This document shows, piece after piece, positions 34,755 to 42,799 of a stretch of 64,000 nt of DNA. The position numbers and the translations under genes are program-made. Each line of letters begins with the position of its first letter. Within the stretch, counting starts at the first letter, position 1. The stretch is from Bacteroidota bacterium. Its GTDB lineage: Bacteria; Bacteroidota; Ignavibacteria; Ignavibacteriales; Melioribacteraceae. Where the stretch lies: assembly GCA_023397505.1 (NCBI GenBank), contig JAEWUC010000008.1, positions 682,001 to 746,000 on the forward strand. Reading direction: 5' to 3'. The notes under the pieces were generated by a model. It was given only the letters and a program-made list of their open reading frames with translations, was not told the DNA's origin and made no database searches.

Positions 34755-35786
34755 ATGAAAAGAATAATTCTTATTTCATTCTTTCTTCTTTTTTCCCTCA
34801 CATCAATTTATTCCCAAACAGTAATTGGAAAATATGCCGGCGAGTTTTTAGCAATCGGCGTAGGCGGGCGTGCCCTTGCAATGGGCGGAGCGCAGACTGC
34901 TATTGTTAACGATGTAACTTCAGGGTATTGGAATCCTGCCGGTTTGGCACGAATGGATTATCCGCAAGTCGCATTAATGCACGAGGAACATTTCGGAAAT
35001 CTGGTTAATTATAATTACGGTGCGGTTGCGATTCCGTACGGAACGGATATGAGTTTTGGTTTAAGTGTTATAAGAATAGGAGTGGATGGAATTCCAGATA
35101 CGCGTAATGCTTTGTACGATGCAAATGGCGACGGAATTCTTGATATCCACACAGACAGGCTCGATTACTCCAAAATTACAGAGTTCAGCAATACGGATTG
35201 GGCGGCGTACTTAACTTTTGCCAAAAGACAAACCGATAATTTTTATTGGGGCGCCAATGTAAAAGTTATTACAAGAAGTTTGGCGGAATACAGCGCAACA
35301 GGAATTGGGTTTGATGTTGGTGCGTTTTACCAGCCGTACGAAAATCTTTTCCTCGGCGCAAATATTCAAGATGTTACCACAACAATTGTTGCGTGGAGTT
35401 CAGGCAGAAATGAATTGATTACGCCAACCGTAAAAATCGGCGCGGCTTATGCATTAAATTTATTGGGCGGTACAATTATGCCTGCTCTCGATGCGGATAT
35501 CCGTTTTGAAAATAGAAAATACGCATCGGCATTTAATATTGGCCCCGTTAGTTTTGATATGCACGCAGGATTAGAATACAATTTTAAAAATATTTTTGAA
35601 GTGCGCGCGGGTTATAATGATGTTAAACAATTTTCAATCGGTGCGGGAATTCATTTGCCGAAATTACGCATCGATTATTCCTTCGCAAGAATGAGTCAAT
35701 CGGAAACGGAACGCCTTCCGGATTCGCATAGAATCTCGCTTATCCTAACTTTAGAAGAAGATGGATTTAGAAGAGACGGCAACTAA
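34755..35786 (+). CDS. PorV/PorQ family outer membrane protein (T9SS-associated)
   Basis: A 343-residue outer-membrane barrel of the PorV/PorQ family. Signal peptide 1-20 (TSIYSQ). The hallmark GVGGRALAMGGAQTAIVND and SGYWNPAGLARMDYP segments lie near residues 33-70. PorV shuttles type IX cargo to the sortase; related proteins import hydrophobic compounds. A T9SS-sorted protein is encoded at 44590, consistent with a working type IX system elsewhere. It ends at a strong terminator whose loop contains the stop codon. Confidence 0.88.
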   Translation: MKRIILISFFLLFSLTSIYSQTVIGKYAGEFLAIGVGGRALAMGGAQTAIVNDVTSGYWNPAGLARMDYPQVALMHEEHFGNLVNYNYGAVAIPYGTDMSFGLSVIRIGVDGIPDTRNALYDANGDGILDIHTDRLDYSKITEFSNTDWAAYLTFAKRQTDNFYWGANVKVITRSLAEYSATGIGFDVGAFYQPYENLFLGANIQDVTTTIVAWSSGRNELITPTVKIGAAYALNLLGGTIMPALDADIRFENRKYASAFNIGPVSFDMHAGLEYNFKNIFEVRAGYNDVKQFSIGAGIHLPKLRIDYSFARMSQSETERLPDSHRISLILTLEEDGFRRDGN

Positions 35787-35799
35787 GCCGTCTTTTTTT
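35774..35799 (+). terminator. Terminator of the PorV/PorQ gene
   Basis: AGACGGC (35774-35780) and GCCGTCT (35787-35793) form a perfect 7-bp stem; the loop AACTAA contains the stop codon TAA. A run of T follows to 35799. Confidence 0.88.
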
Positions 35800-35892
35800 A
35801 CGACTCAAACAATATGAAATTCTTATTTCACCTCCCCATTTTTTAATTCACAGTTTTATTAAAGTTTTTGTTTACTTATCTTGTATTAAAGT

Positions 35893-36453
35893 ATGTCGGT
35901 AAATTTTGTGAAAAAAATTGTTTCGATAATCTTAATTGTATTATTGATCTCGTGCGGCGGAGGTGAGGCAACTATTAATAAATCAATGCCTAAGCTATCT
36001 GGTGAGAAGGCATATTCAAAAACATCAAACTTATATGTGAACCTTCCCGCCGATTGGTTCGTTGCAGAAGATAATGAATGTAATTGCATTGATTTATGGC
36101 TCGTAAAAAACGATTACTCAGCTTCAATCTCGTTCAAAAAAATCAATTTTAATAATCCGGGAGATTTCGAAAATGAATCGAACGAAGTTGAAGAAATTAC
36201 AAAATACAGCAAAGCTTTTGTGAGCGCAGAACTTGAAATACAATTTCAAAATTTGAATGATGAAAAAACCTTTCAACTCAACGAAAAAATCTTTTCAGCT
36301 TACCGGTATAAAAATCAAGATGAGTATTTTGTAAGGACAGTTGTTTTCAAACATCACGGAAAATATTTTGAATGCGAAGCTGTTTCCCAAAATGGCGATA
36401 CGGCGGAGAATTTGTACAATTTGCAGAATACGGTTCTCTCTTCCTTAAATTGA
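35893..36453 (+). CDS. Hypothetical lipoprotein
   Basis: A 186-residue lipoprotein: signal peptide with lipobox LISC and lipidated Cys21, followed by GGGEA. The rest has no motif that I recognise; a pair CNC is at about residue 61 (NECNCID). Lysine-rich and alternating strands suggest a soluble domain on the periplasmic face. It comes just before the ECF sigma-factor cluster but is separated by 67 bases and may have its own promoter. Confidence 0.65.
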   Translation: MSVNFVKKIVSIILIVLLISCGGGEATINKSMPKLSGEKAYSKTSNLYVNLPADWFVAEDNECNCIDLWLVKNDYSASISFKKINFNNPGDFENESNEVEEITKYSKAFVSAELEIQFQNLNDEKTFQLNEKIFSAYRYKNQDEYFVRTVVFKHHGKYFECEAVSQNGDTAENLYNLQNTVLSSLN

Positions 36454-36520
36454 TAAATTTGTTTTATCACAGGCAACATTTCGAACTTTCAAACATCTTT
36501 AATATAAACAGAATTCCGGT

Positions 36521-37045
36521 TTGAGAAATCAATCTCAAAATATTGTAGAGTTCACGCTGATTTATAATCAGCATAAAAAGCAGCTCTATAACTATGCTCT
36601 TAAAATGATATATGATAAAATGGTTTGTGAAGACATAATTCAAAACGCATTTATTAAGTTGTTTGAAAATTTGGATAAAATTAGAATCAAAGAAAGCGTA
36701 CAATACTGGCTTTTTTCAACCGTGCGGAATGATATCTATACTTACTTCAGACGGAAGAAAATTTGGGTGGACCAGTTTTACGCCGAAGACAGCGATGAAA
36801 TTAATACTATATCGAACGATCAAATTGAGTACGACTTTGAACAAAAAGAAATGCGTGAATTGATAATGAACGAATTAAACAAAATGGATATTGGGCAGCG
36901 CGATGTTTTTCTTCTTAAAGAATACGGCGGATTAAGTTATAAGGAAATAGCGGCGATGATGGATATTGGCGAGGAACTTGTTAAAAGTCGCCTGCACAAA
37001 ACGCGGCAAAAATTAATCAAGAAATTATCTCCATATATAGAATAA
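36521..37045 (+). CDS. ECF-type RNA polymerase sigma factor
   Basis: A 174-residue alternative sigma factor. Region 2 (YNYALKMIYDKMVCEDIIQNAFIKLFE, then VQYWLFSTVRNDIYTYFRRKK) and region 4 (GQRDVFLLKEYGGLSYKEIAAMMDIGEELVKSRLHKTRQKL) are present without an intervening sigma-3 domain, as in ECF sigmas. The start must be TTG at 36521 or nearby because a stop codon lies 7 codons upstream in frame and the next ATG is inside region 2. The anti-sigma-like gene follows after 22 bases. It probably controls the TonB cluster or an outside regulon. Confidence 0.9.
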   Translation: MRNQSQNIVEFTLIYNQHKKQLYNYALKMIYDKMVCEDIIQNAFIKLFENLDKIRIKESVQYWLFSTVRNDIYTYFRRKKIWVDQFYAEDSDEINTISNDQIEYDFEQKEMRELIMNELNKMDIGQRDVFLLKEYGGLSYKEIAAMMDIGEELVKSRLHKTRQKLIKKLSPYIE

Positions 37046-37067
37046 AAATTTTAAGCGGGAGTTTCAA

Positions 37068-37532
37068 ATGAAACCTGATATTGAATACATGATTAATCTT
37101 TATTTTGACGGTGAACTTGAAAAGGGTAAAGAACCAATGTTGTTTTCACTGCTTTCGCAGAATGAAGATGCAAGAAACTACTTTAAACAAATGAACGCTT
37201 TAAAAACAAATATTCCTTTTACAATGGAAGAAGTGCCGTTTGACCTGGAAAAGAAAATTCTTTACGCAGCTGCCGAAAAGAATTCAAAAAACATTTTCAC
37301 ATTTGCGCGTACAAACATGTTTGCATTTGCATCGTACGCAGCCACAGTTGTTCTTCTTGTACTGACAATATTTTTGTTTATACAATCTCGCGAATATAAA
37401 AGCACAATTCAAACTGTAAGCGAACAGATGGAGAATCAAAAAGAAGAAATTCAATTGCTTATTAACAGTCTGCCGGCTGCTGAAGTTACATCAAAATATG
37501 AAAACGCAACCGTTATTAAAGCTAATTTGTAA
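37068..37532 (+). CDS. Probable anti-sigma factor
   Basis: A 154-residue protein with an N-terminal polar domain (1-80), one membrane helix at about 86-106 (FASYAATVVLLVLTIFLFI), and a periplasmic tail with a coiled-coil look. The N-terminal INLYFDGELEKG resembles the start of anti-sigma (zf-HC2-like) domains, but the HxxxCxxC zinc motif is absent. Location directly after an ECF sigma gene makes a membrane anti-sigma the best guess. The periplasmic part would receive the signal. It is followed after 8 bases by a TonB-domain lipoprotein. Confidence 0.7.
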   Translation: MKPDIEYMINLYFDGELEKGKEPMLFSLLSQNEDARNYFKQMNALKTNIPFTMEEVPFDLEKKILYAAAEKNSKNIFTFARTNMFAFASYAATVVLLVLTIFLFIQSREYKSTIQTVSEQMENQKEEIQLLINSLPAAEVTSKYENATVIKANL

Positions 37533-37540
37533 GGACTAAC

Positions 37541-38371
37541 ATGAAAAGATTTTTTGTTTTAATAATAATTGTTTTGTTTTGGACAGGATGCGGACCACAA
37601 AAATCAAACATCGAGTTGATTGAAGAAGATTCTGCAGTTTACTACGAAATAAATCAACTTGATAAAGCACCGACATTTGCCCGCTCGATAAAAATTGCCG
37701 AGGAAGTAAAAGAAGTGTTCGTTAATAATTGGAACGGCTATTCGAAAATAAATGAACCTGTTTTGTTCGGTTACCATTATTTTGCCGACGAAAACGGGAA
37801 AATAAAAAAGGTAAAAAGGGTTAAAACCGGCGGGAAGTTTGGTCTTAATCTTCCAGATAATTATTCACAAATTATTGAACCGTATATTTTAAACATCTTG
37901 GATGGAATAGAATTTACACCGGCTGTTAAAGATAAAAAGCATGTTAAATTCCAGGGTCTTTTAATATATGGACTTTTCAAAAAAAGCAATGATGTAGAAA
38001 GTAAAATCTATTTCGGATTTGGACAATCTCCTTCGTCTATTTTGGAAAACTTATACTTGAATGCGGGTTCCGAGTATATGATTTCTATCGATAATCCCCC
38101 ATTGCCGCAAGGGGGTATGATAGAGCTTCAAAAAAATGTTAAATATCCGCCCGAAGCAAAAAATAAAAAACTTGAAGGCAAGGTTTTCGTTAAAGCATTC
38201 ATAGATGAAAACGGTAATGTGGTTAAAACAGAGATCATAAAAGGTACCGGGACAGTTCTCGATACTGCTGCCGCAAACGCAGTAATGAATACTAAATTTT
38301 CTTCAGGTAAACATGTTGGTGTTCCTGTCAAAGTACAAATTGCAGTTCCAATAGTTTTTAAACTACAATAA
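37541..38371 (+). CDS. Lipoprotein with C-terminal TonB domain
   Basis: A 276-residue predicted lipoprotein (lipobox TGC, Cys17, then GPQ). Residues 20-175 form an unrecognised domain. The last 90 residues are a TonB C-terminal domain (VKYPPEAKNKKLEGKVFVKAFIDENGNVVKTEIIKGTG, NTKFSSGKHVGVPVKVQIAVPIVF). It lacks the proline-rich membrane-spanning arm of TonB, so it is not a classical energy transducer. First of three tandem TonB-domain genes. The role of TonB domains on lipoproteins is unclear. Confidence 0.8.
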   Translation: MKRFFVLIIIVLFWTGCGPQKSNIELIEEDSAVYYEINQLDKAPTFARSIKIAEEVKEVFVNNWNGYSKINEPVLFGYHYFADENGKIKKVKRVKTGGKFGLNLPDNYSQIIEPYILNILDGIEFTPAVKDKKHVKFQGLLIYGLFKKSNDVESKIYFGFGQSPSSILENLYLNAGSEYMISIDNPPLPQGGMIELQKNVKYPPEAKNKKLEGKVFVKAFIDENGNVVKTEIIKGTGTVLDTAAANAVMNTKFSSGKHVGVPVKVQIAVPIVFKLQ

Positions 38372-38383
38372 AAGGGGGTTGAT

Positions 38384-39040
38384 ATGGCGCTGCGTAAAAA
38401 TTCAAAAGCGGATTTAAAACTACATTACAAGAAAGTTATCGAAATAAGTATGATATTTTCAATTACACTTGTAATAGTTGCATTCAAAATTTTTCCCGAC
38501 AAGAGCAATGAAACTTCGTTTGTAAATGATGTTCAAGATGTTTTCACAATTGAAGACGCCGTAAGGACGGAACAAAGAACAACTCCGCCTCCACCTTCGC
38601 AGCCGCCTGTTCCTGTTGAAGCGCCGGGCGATATTGATATTCCCGATGTCGAAATTGCAACCACAGAACTTGATCCTTACGCCGAAGTTAATACGCCGAT
38701 TAGACCGCCTGTTGTAAATGTTTATGTTGAAGAAGTCCCGCCGTTCTTTGAAGTTGTTGAACAACAGCCTTCTCCGGTTGGAGGAATACAAGCCATATAT
38801 GAAAATTTAAAATATCCTCCGTTTGCAATTAAGGCAGGCATTCAAGGAAAAGTAAAAATTTACGCTTATGTCGATAAAAACGGCGATGTTGTAAAAACAG
38901 AATTAATTAAAGGAATAGGCATGGGCTGCGATGAAGAAGCAATGAATGCCGTAAACAGATTAAAATTTAATCCCGGAATGCAGCGCGGGAAACCTGTTAA
39001 TGTAAAAGTTGCAATGGAAATTAAATTTGTTTTACAATAA
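38384..39040 (+). CDS. Energy transducer TonB
   Basis: A 218-residue TonB protein. One membrane helix near 21-37 (EISMIFSITLVIVAFKIFP), a proline-rich linker (TTPPPPSQPPVPVEAPG near 68-84), and a C-terminal TonB domain (LKYPPFAIKAGIQGKVKIYAYVDKNGDVVKTE, KFNPGMQRGKPVNVKVAMEIKFVL). It passes energy from the ExbBD complex to TonB-dependent receptors such as the one at 39497-41308. GGGGGTTGAT provides the ribosome-binding site. ExbB and ExbD are not in this window. Confidence 0.9.
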   Translation: MALRKNSKADLKLHYKKVIEISMIFSITLVIVAFKIFPDKSNETSFVNDVQDVFTIEDAVRTEQRTTPPPPSQPPVPVEAPGDIDIPDVEIATTELDPYAEVNTPIRPPVVNVYVEEVPPFFEVVEQQPSPVGGIQAIYENLKYPPFAIKAGIQGKVKIYAYVDKNGDVVKTELIKGIGMGCDEEAMNAVNRLKFNPGMQRGKPVNVKVAMEIKFVLQ

Positions 39041-39064
39041 TCAATCACAAAAAATGGGGGAGAA

Positions 39065-39433
39065 ATGAAAACTCTAAAAAACATTTTTTTACTTGTTATT
39101 CCTTTGGCAATTTTATCGGGAATAGCTATTAGAGGACAGGAAAAAGAACTCGACAAATACCCGGCTCCGATCGGGGGGATCGAAGCTATTATGAAAAAAG
39201 TTATTTATCCTGAAAAAGCAAAGGAAGAAAAACTTCAAGGCAAGGTACTTGTAAAGGCGATCATTGATGAAAAGGGAAATGTTGAAAAAGCATCAATTGA
39301 AGAAGGCGTATCGCAATTGCTTGACGAAGCTGCTGTTAAAGCAATTAAAGAAGTTAAATTCACTCCGGGCGAAAAGGACGGCAAAAAAGTAAAAGCAGAA
39401 GTTATTATCCCTGTAAAATTTAAGCTGAACTAA
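39065..39433 (+). CDS. Exported single TonB-domain protein
   Basis: A 122-residue protein: signal peptide 1-24 (AIRG-QEK), then only a TonB C-terminal domain (VIYPEKAKEEKLQGKVLVKAIIDEKGNVEKASIEEGVS, EVKFTPGEKDGKKVKAEVIIPVKF). It has no membrane anchor or proline-rich arm. It is the third in a row after the lipoprotein and TonB. As a free periplasmic TonB domain it cannot transduce energy alone; it might regulate or bind receptors. Start ATG follows GGGGGAG. Confidence 0.8.
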   Translation: MKTLKNIFLLVIPLAILSGIAIRGQEKELDKYPAPIGGIEAIMKKVIYPEKAKEEKLQGKVLVKAIIDEKGNVEKASIEEGVSQLLDEAAVKAIKEVKFTPGEKDGKKVKAEVIIPVKFKLN

Positions 39434-39451
39434 AAGTAATTTCATTGCGGA

Positions 39452-39496
39452 CTTTGCGTCTTTGCGATAAAATAATTTTATCGCAGAGACGCAAAG
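39452..39496. repeat. 45-base near-perfect palindrome (CTTTGCGTCT-type element)
   Basis: CTTTGCGTCTTTGCGATAAAAT (39452-39473) and ATTTTATCGCAGAGACGCAAAG (39475-39496) pair over 22 bp with one T-G exception, centred on A39474. It lies between the convergent TonB-domain and receptor genes and directly touches the receptor stop codon. The CTTTGCGTCTTTGCG text is reminiscent of short dispersed palindromes in environmental genomes. Probably also a bidirectional transcription barrier. Confidence 0.7.
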
Positions 39497-41308
39497 CTAT
39501 AAATCAATCGTGGAAAATTTAATTCCCGCTGTTATCCAACGCCCCGGGAGAACAACACCGGGAAAATCTTCGTAATATCTGTTCAATAAATTTGTAATCC
39601 GCAAAAAGAAATTAAACGGCTGTACAACAAAACTTATTTGTGTATCCATCGTAAATTGAGGCGAAAGATTTTCGCGATCCTTAAAAATAAATGACCAATT
39701 GTTAATAATTCCGAATGGCAATTCATTATCAATGTTGAAAATTAATTGATGGCGCAAATTTTCGAGAACATATTTTGATTGGAAATTGCCCGTTGCTCTA
39801 TCGGCAGAAAGATATGTATAGTTAATGTTAATTTTAGATATCGGCAAAACATTAGTATTTAATAAATGAGAGTAACCAATTTCATAACCCAAGGTTTTTA
39901 GATTAGTTACGTTTTCAACTTTCCACGGATTAATTTGCGAAACCCGTGCCCAATCAATTATATTTTTTCCGTTCTTAAAAAAGATACTCGTTTGAAATTG
40001 AATTGCTTTCTCGGAATATGAAAACCCAATTTCATAGTTGGTTGTCTCTTCATATTTCAAATTCGGGTTGCCGAGGTTTGCAGGACTTTTATAATACAAT
40101 TCGGTAAAAGTAGGAATTCGAAAAGCTTGTCCGATTGAGCCAAAGATTTTTATATTGTCAGAAAATTTATATGCGGCATCAATTCCCGGCCACAATTTCC
40201 AGCCAATATTCGAGTAGTTGTAAGCAAAAAAACCTGCTGAGATAGAAATAAAATTTGAAACATCAATAAATTGCTCGGCGAAGAAACCGCCTTTTAAACG
40301 TGAATGATTTCCAAGACTATTGCTTGCTATTTCTTCCTTATTTATTTCGCCGCCGAAAGATGTAACACCTAAGTTTGTTTTTAGCGATGTTTGAATTTCT
40401 CCGCCGTACGAATATGTTTTATGAATGTTGCGGTAAAAACTTGGGCGTGAATTATCAAGAATATAATCATCGTCGCCGCGGCGCCAAAATATTTTGGGCG
40501 AAAATACCAAATCATCATTCCCAAATTCCGAGGTTACATTAAAAATTTTTGTTGTTGTGTGCTCCCACTGATTTGGATATTGGTCGGAATAAAAATTATT
40601 CGCGCCGATTATTTTATCAACATAACCGAAATAAACATTCACAACGTTTTGATTGATAAAATAACTTTGACCGATTGAGAAATCTGTGATATCAAAATTT
40701 GTATTGTGGCGGTATCCGTCGGATTTCTTTTTCGAGAAAGAAATATTATTCCCGGTAATCAATATGGGCTGCAAGGCCGATAGGCTTATATCATAATAAT
40801 TATTCTCTCCTCCTGCGGTCGAAAGTGAAAGTGAAGGCTTATTGTTTTTTTTAGTAATAATATTTATTGCACCGCCAAAAGCGTTTGGCCCAAATATGCG
40901 TGAACCCTGTCCTTTTAAAATTTCTATTCTATCAACATTGTTTAAATTAACCGGAAGATTTAAATTATGGTGACCTGTCTGAGGATCACTGATTTTAACT
41001 CCGTCGATTAAAACTAAAGTTTGTTCGAAAGTACCGCCGCGAATTCCAACATCGCCTTGTATTCCTTGAGTCCCGCGTGCTTTTAAATCGACCGTGCCTA
41101 AATATTTTAGAACGTCTTGAATGTTAGAAGCTGGCAATGATTTGATATCTGAAGATGTAAGAACAATTACGGAGCGTGCAAGATTTGAAAACGTAACCGG
41201 ACTTCTTCCGGCAGTAATAACTATTTCATCTAAATCATATTCATTTACTTGTGCAGAAAGAGTAGATATAAATAGGATTGAAGCAAAGAAGGCACAAATT
41301 CTTTTCAA
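39497..41308 (-). CDS. TonB-dependent outer membrane receptor
   Basis: A 603-residue receptor. Signal peptide 1-19 (TLSA-QVN), TonB box DEIVITAGRS near residues 26-35, plug domain (about 40-150, with GVRGGTFEQTLVLIDGVKISDPQTGHH type text and ILKGQGSRIFGPNAFGGAINII), then a 22-strand-type barrel ending in F-S-T-I-D-L. BtuB-like in layout, so vitamin B12 or similar is a possibility, but no riboswitch supports it. Start is TTG at 41308 with AAAGGA 8 bases upstream. Energised by the TonB encoded convergently. Confidence 0.9.
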   Translation of the reverse strand: MKRICAFFASILFISTLSAQVNEYDLDEIVITAGRSPVTFSNLARSVIVLTSSDIKSLPASNIQDVLKYLGTVDLKARGTQGIQGDVGIRGGTFEQTLVLIDGVKISDPQTGHHNLNLPVNLNNVDRIEILKGQGSRIFGPNAFGGAINIITKKNNKPSLSLSTAGGENNYYDISLSALQPILITGNNISFSKKKSDGYRHNTNFDITDFSIGQSYFINQNVVNVYFGYVDKIIGANNFYSDQYPNQWEHTTTKIFNVTSEFGNDDLVFSPKIFWRRGDDDYILDNSRPSFYRNIHKTYSYGGEIQTSLKTNLGVTSFGGEINKEEIASNSLGNHSRLKGGFFAEQFIDVSNFISISAGFFAYNYSNIGWKLWPGIDAAYKFSDNIKIFGSIGQAFRIPTFTELYYKSPANLGNPNLKYEETTNYEIGFSYSEKAIQFQTSIFFKNGKNIIDWARVSQINPWKVENVTNLKTLGYEIGYSHLLNTNVLPISKININYTYLSADRATGNFQSKYVLENLRHQLIFNIDNELPFGIINNWSFIFKDRENLSPQFTMDTQISFVVQPFNFFLRITNLLNRYYEDFPGVVLPGRWITAGIKFSTIDL

Positions 41309-41325
41309 GCAAAAGTCCTTTCTAT

Positions 41326-41428
41326 AAAAAAGAAAGGCAGCTTGAATAAAAATTTTGTTTCACAATTATATGCAGATGCCTCCCATAAAATTGCCGATGA
41401 AACAAAACAAATATTCAATACTGCCTTT
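41326..41428 (-). terminator. Unusually long terminator-like hairpin after rseP
   Basis: On the minus strand AAAGGCAG ... CTGCCTTT closes a long stem that is also paired by ATTGAATA/TATTCAA, TTTTGTTTCA/TGAAACAAAA and CAATTTTATG/CATATAATTG, with an apical loop GGAGGCATCTG. It is followed by CTTTTTT, as in rho-independent terminators. It begins 3 bases after the rseP stop and ends close to the next gene's ribosome-binding site. Confidence 0.6.
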
Positions 41429-41431
41429 AAA

Positions 41432-42787
41432 CTATAGGCTTATTAAGTCGTTGTAAATTATGAACGCCATCAATAAAAGAAGAATAACAAAACCTGCGTT
41501 TTGTATCGCGATTTTTATTTTAATCGGCAATTCTCTTTTAAAAATCCCTTCGATGAAAATAATAACAAAGTGTCCGCCGTCTAAAACAGGGAACGGCATA
41601 ATGTTAATGATTGCTAAAGTTAAACTTAACATTGCAAGGAAATATAAAAACGGAATAGCTCCCGCATCGGCTGATTTTGCGGCAAACTGTGCAATTTTAA
41701 TCGGCCCGCCGAAAGCTTGTTTAAATTCTATTTTGCCAGTAAAAACATTTTTCAGCATCGAAAAAGTTAAAACAGTGTATTGCCCGATATTATCAACAGC
41801 GCGGGTTAACGAACCAAACACACCGTAGGTATGATAATCAATTTGCCCGGTATAGGCATCGGTAATTGCAATTCCTATTTTTCCCTCTTTGTCGGGGGTT
41901 ACTTTTGTTTTGAGCGTATCTTCACCGCGAAGGTAAACGAGGTTCAAATCTTTTTCAGCGTTGCTTGAAATTATTTCAACAACATTTCCCCTGTCTTTTA
42001 ATTCGGTACCGTTAATTGAAAGAAAAATATCACCTGCCAATATTCCGGCTTTTTCCGCGGGTGAATTTTTAACTACTTCCTGGATGTATGGAACTGTTGG
42101 ATTTGGGAAAATAAAAACCCCGTCTTTAGAAGAATTATTTATCTCGTTCCTGGAAATTTGTAAAGTTTGCTGAGAACCGTTTCGTTCAACAATAACCATA
42201 GCATCCTTCGAAGTATTAACTAATAGAAGGTTGTCAAGAACTTCATCCCAATCATTAACTTTTTTTCCATTTACAGAAATGATTTTATCATAAGATTGGA
42301 ATCCAACTTTTTCGGCAATGCTTGCAGGATATACTTTGTTGATTGTTGTAGAAATAAAAACTTCTTTACCCTTGAAGAAATTTATACCCCAAAATATAAT
42401 CAGCGTTAAAAGCAGGTTCATTAAAACGCCTGCAGTAATAACAAACAGTTTTGACGCTGTCGATTTTGCGCGAAACTCGTACGGTTTGGGTTCTTCGCTT
42501 GCAAATTTAGTATCGAAGCTCTCATCAACCATCCCGGCAATTTTAACATAGCCGCCGAGAGGAAGCAAACATAATCTATAATCTGTATTTCCTTGTCCGT
42601 CCCAGTCTTTCGGGAGATCACCCCAAGTGAAGCCTTCGAGTTTATTCCAGCCGAAAAGTCTTTTTCCAAAACCGATTGCAAAAATATCAACACGCATTTT
42701 GGATAACTTAGCCGCGGCAAAATGTCCAAACTCGTGAACGAAAACAAGAATACCAATTGTTATAATAAAATAAATTATATAATCCAT
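41432..42787 (-). CDS. rseP: RIP metalloprotease RseP (site-2 protease)
   Basis: A 451-residue intramembrane zinc protease. HEFGH is at residues 18-22 in the first membrane helix; NIMPFPVLDGGHF near the C-terminus is the LDG motif. Two PDZ domains lie between (about 120-230 and 215-300). It cleaves membrane substrates such as anti-sigma factors, so the anti-sigma at 37068 is a conceivable client. dxr precedes it by 12 bases, the common order in bacteria. The transcript ends at the long hairpin at 41326-41428. Confidence 0.95.
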   Translation of the reverse strand: MDYIIYFIITIGILVFVHEFGHFAAAKLSKMRVDIFAIGFGKRLFGWNKLEGFTWGDLPKDWDGQGNTDYRLCLLPLGGYVKIAGMVDESFDTKFASEEPKPYEFRAKSTASKLFVITAGVLMNLLLTLIIFWGINFFKGKEVFISTTINKVYPASIAEKVGFQSYDKIISVNGKKVNDWDEVLDNLLLVNTSKDAMVIVERNGSQQTLQISRNEINNSSKDGVFIFPNPTVPYIQEVVKNSPAEKAGILAGDIFLSINGTELKDRGNVVEIISSNAEKDLNLVYLRGEDTLKTKVTPDKEGKIGIAITDAYTGQIDYHTYGVFGSLTRAVDNIGQYTVLTFSMLKNVFTGKIEFKQAFGGPIKIAQFAAKSADAGAIPFLYFLAMLSLTLAIINIMPFPVLDGGHFVIIFIEGIFKRELPIKIKIAIQNAGFVILLLLMAFIIYNDLISL

Positions 42788-42799
42788 TAATGACCTTTT

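Noticed and set aside
41121..41327. Plus-strand ORF inside the receptor gene
   Set aside because: Antisense to a well-supported receptor; no independent features.
41309..41431. Cobalamin riboswitch before the TonB-dependent receptor
   Set aside because: No B12-box consensus is visible, and the conserved stems are explained by a long hairpin ending in a T-run.
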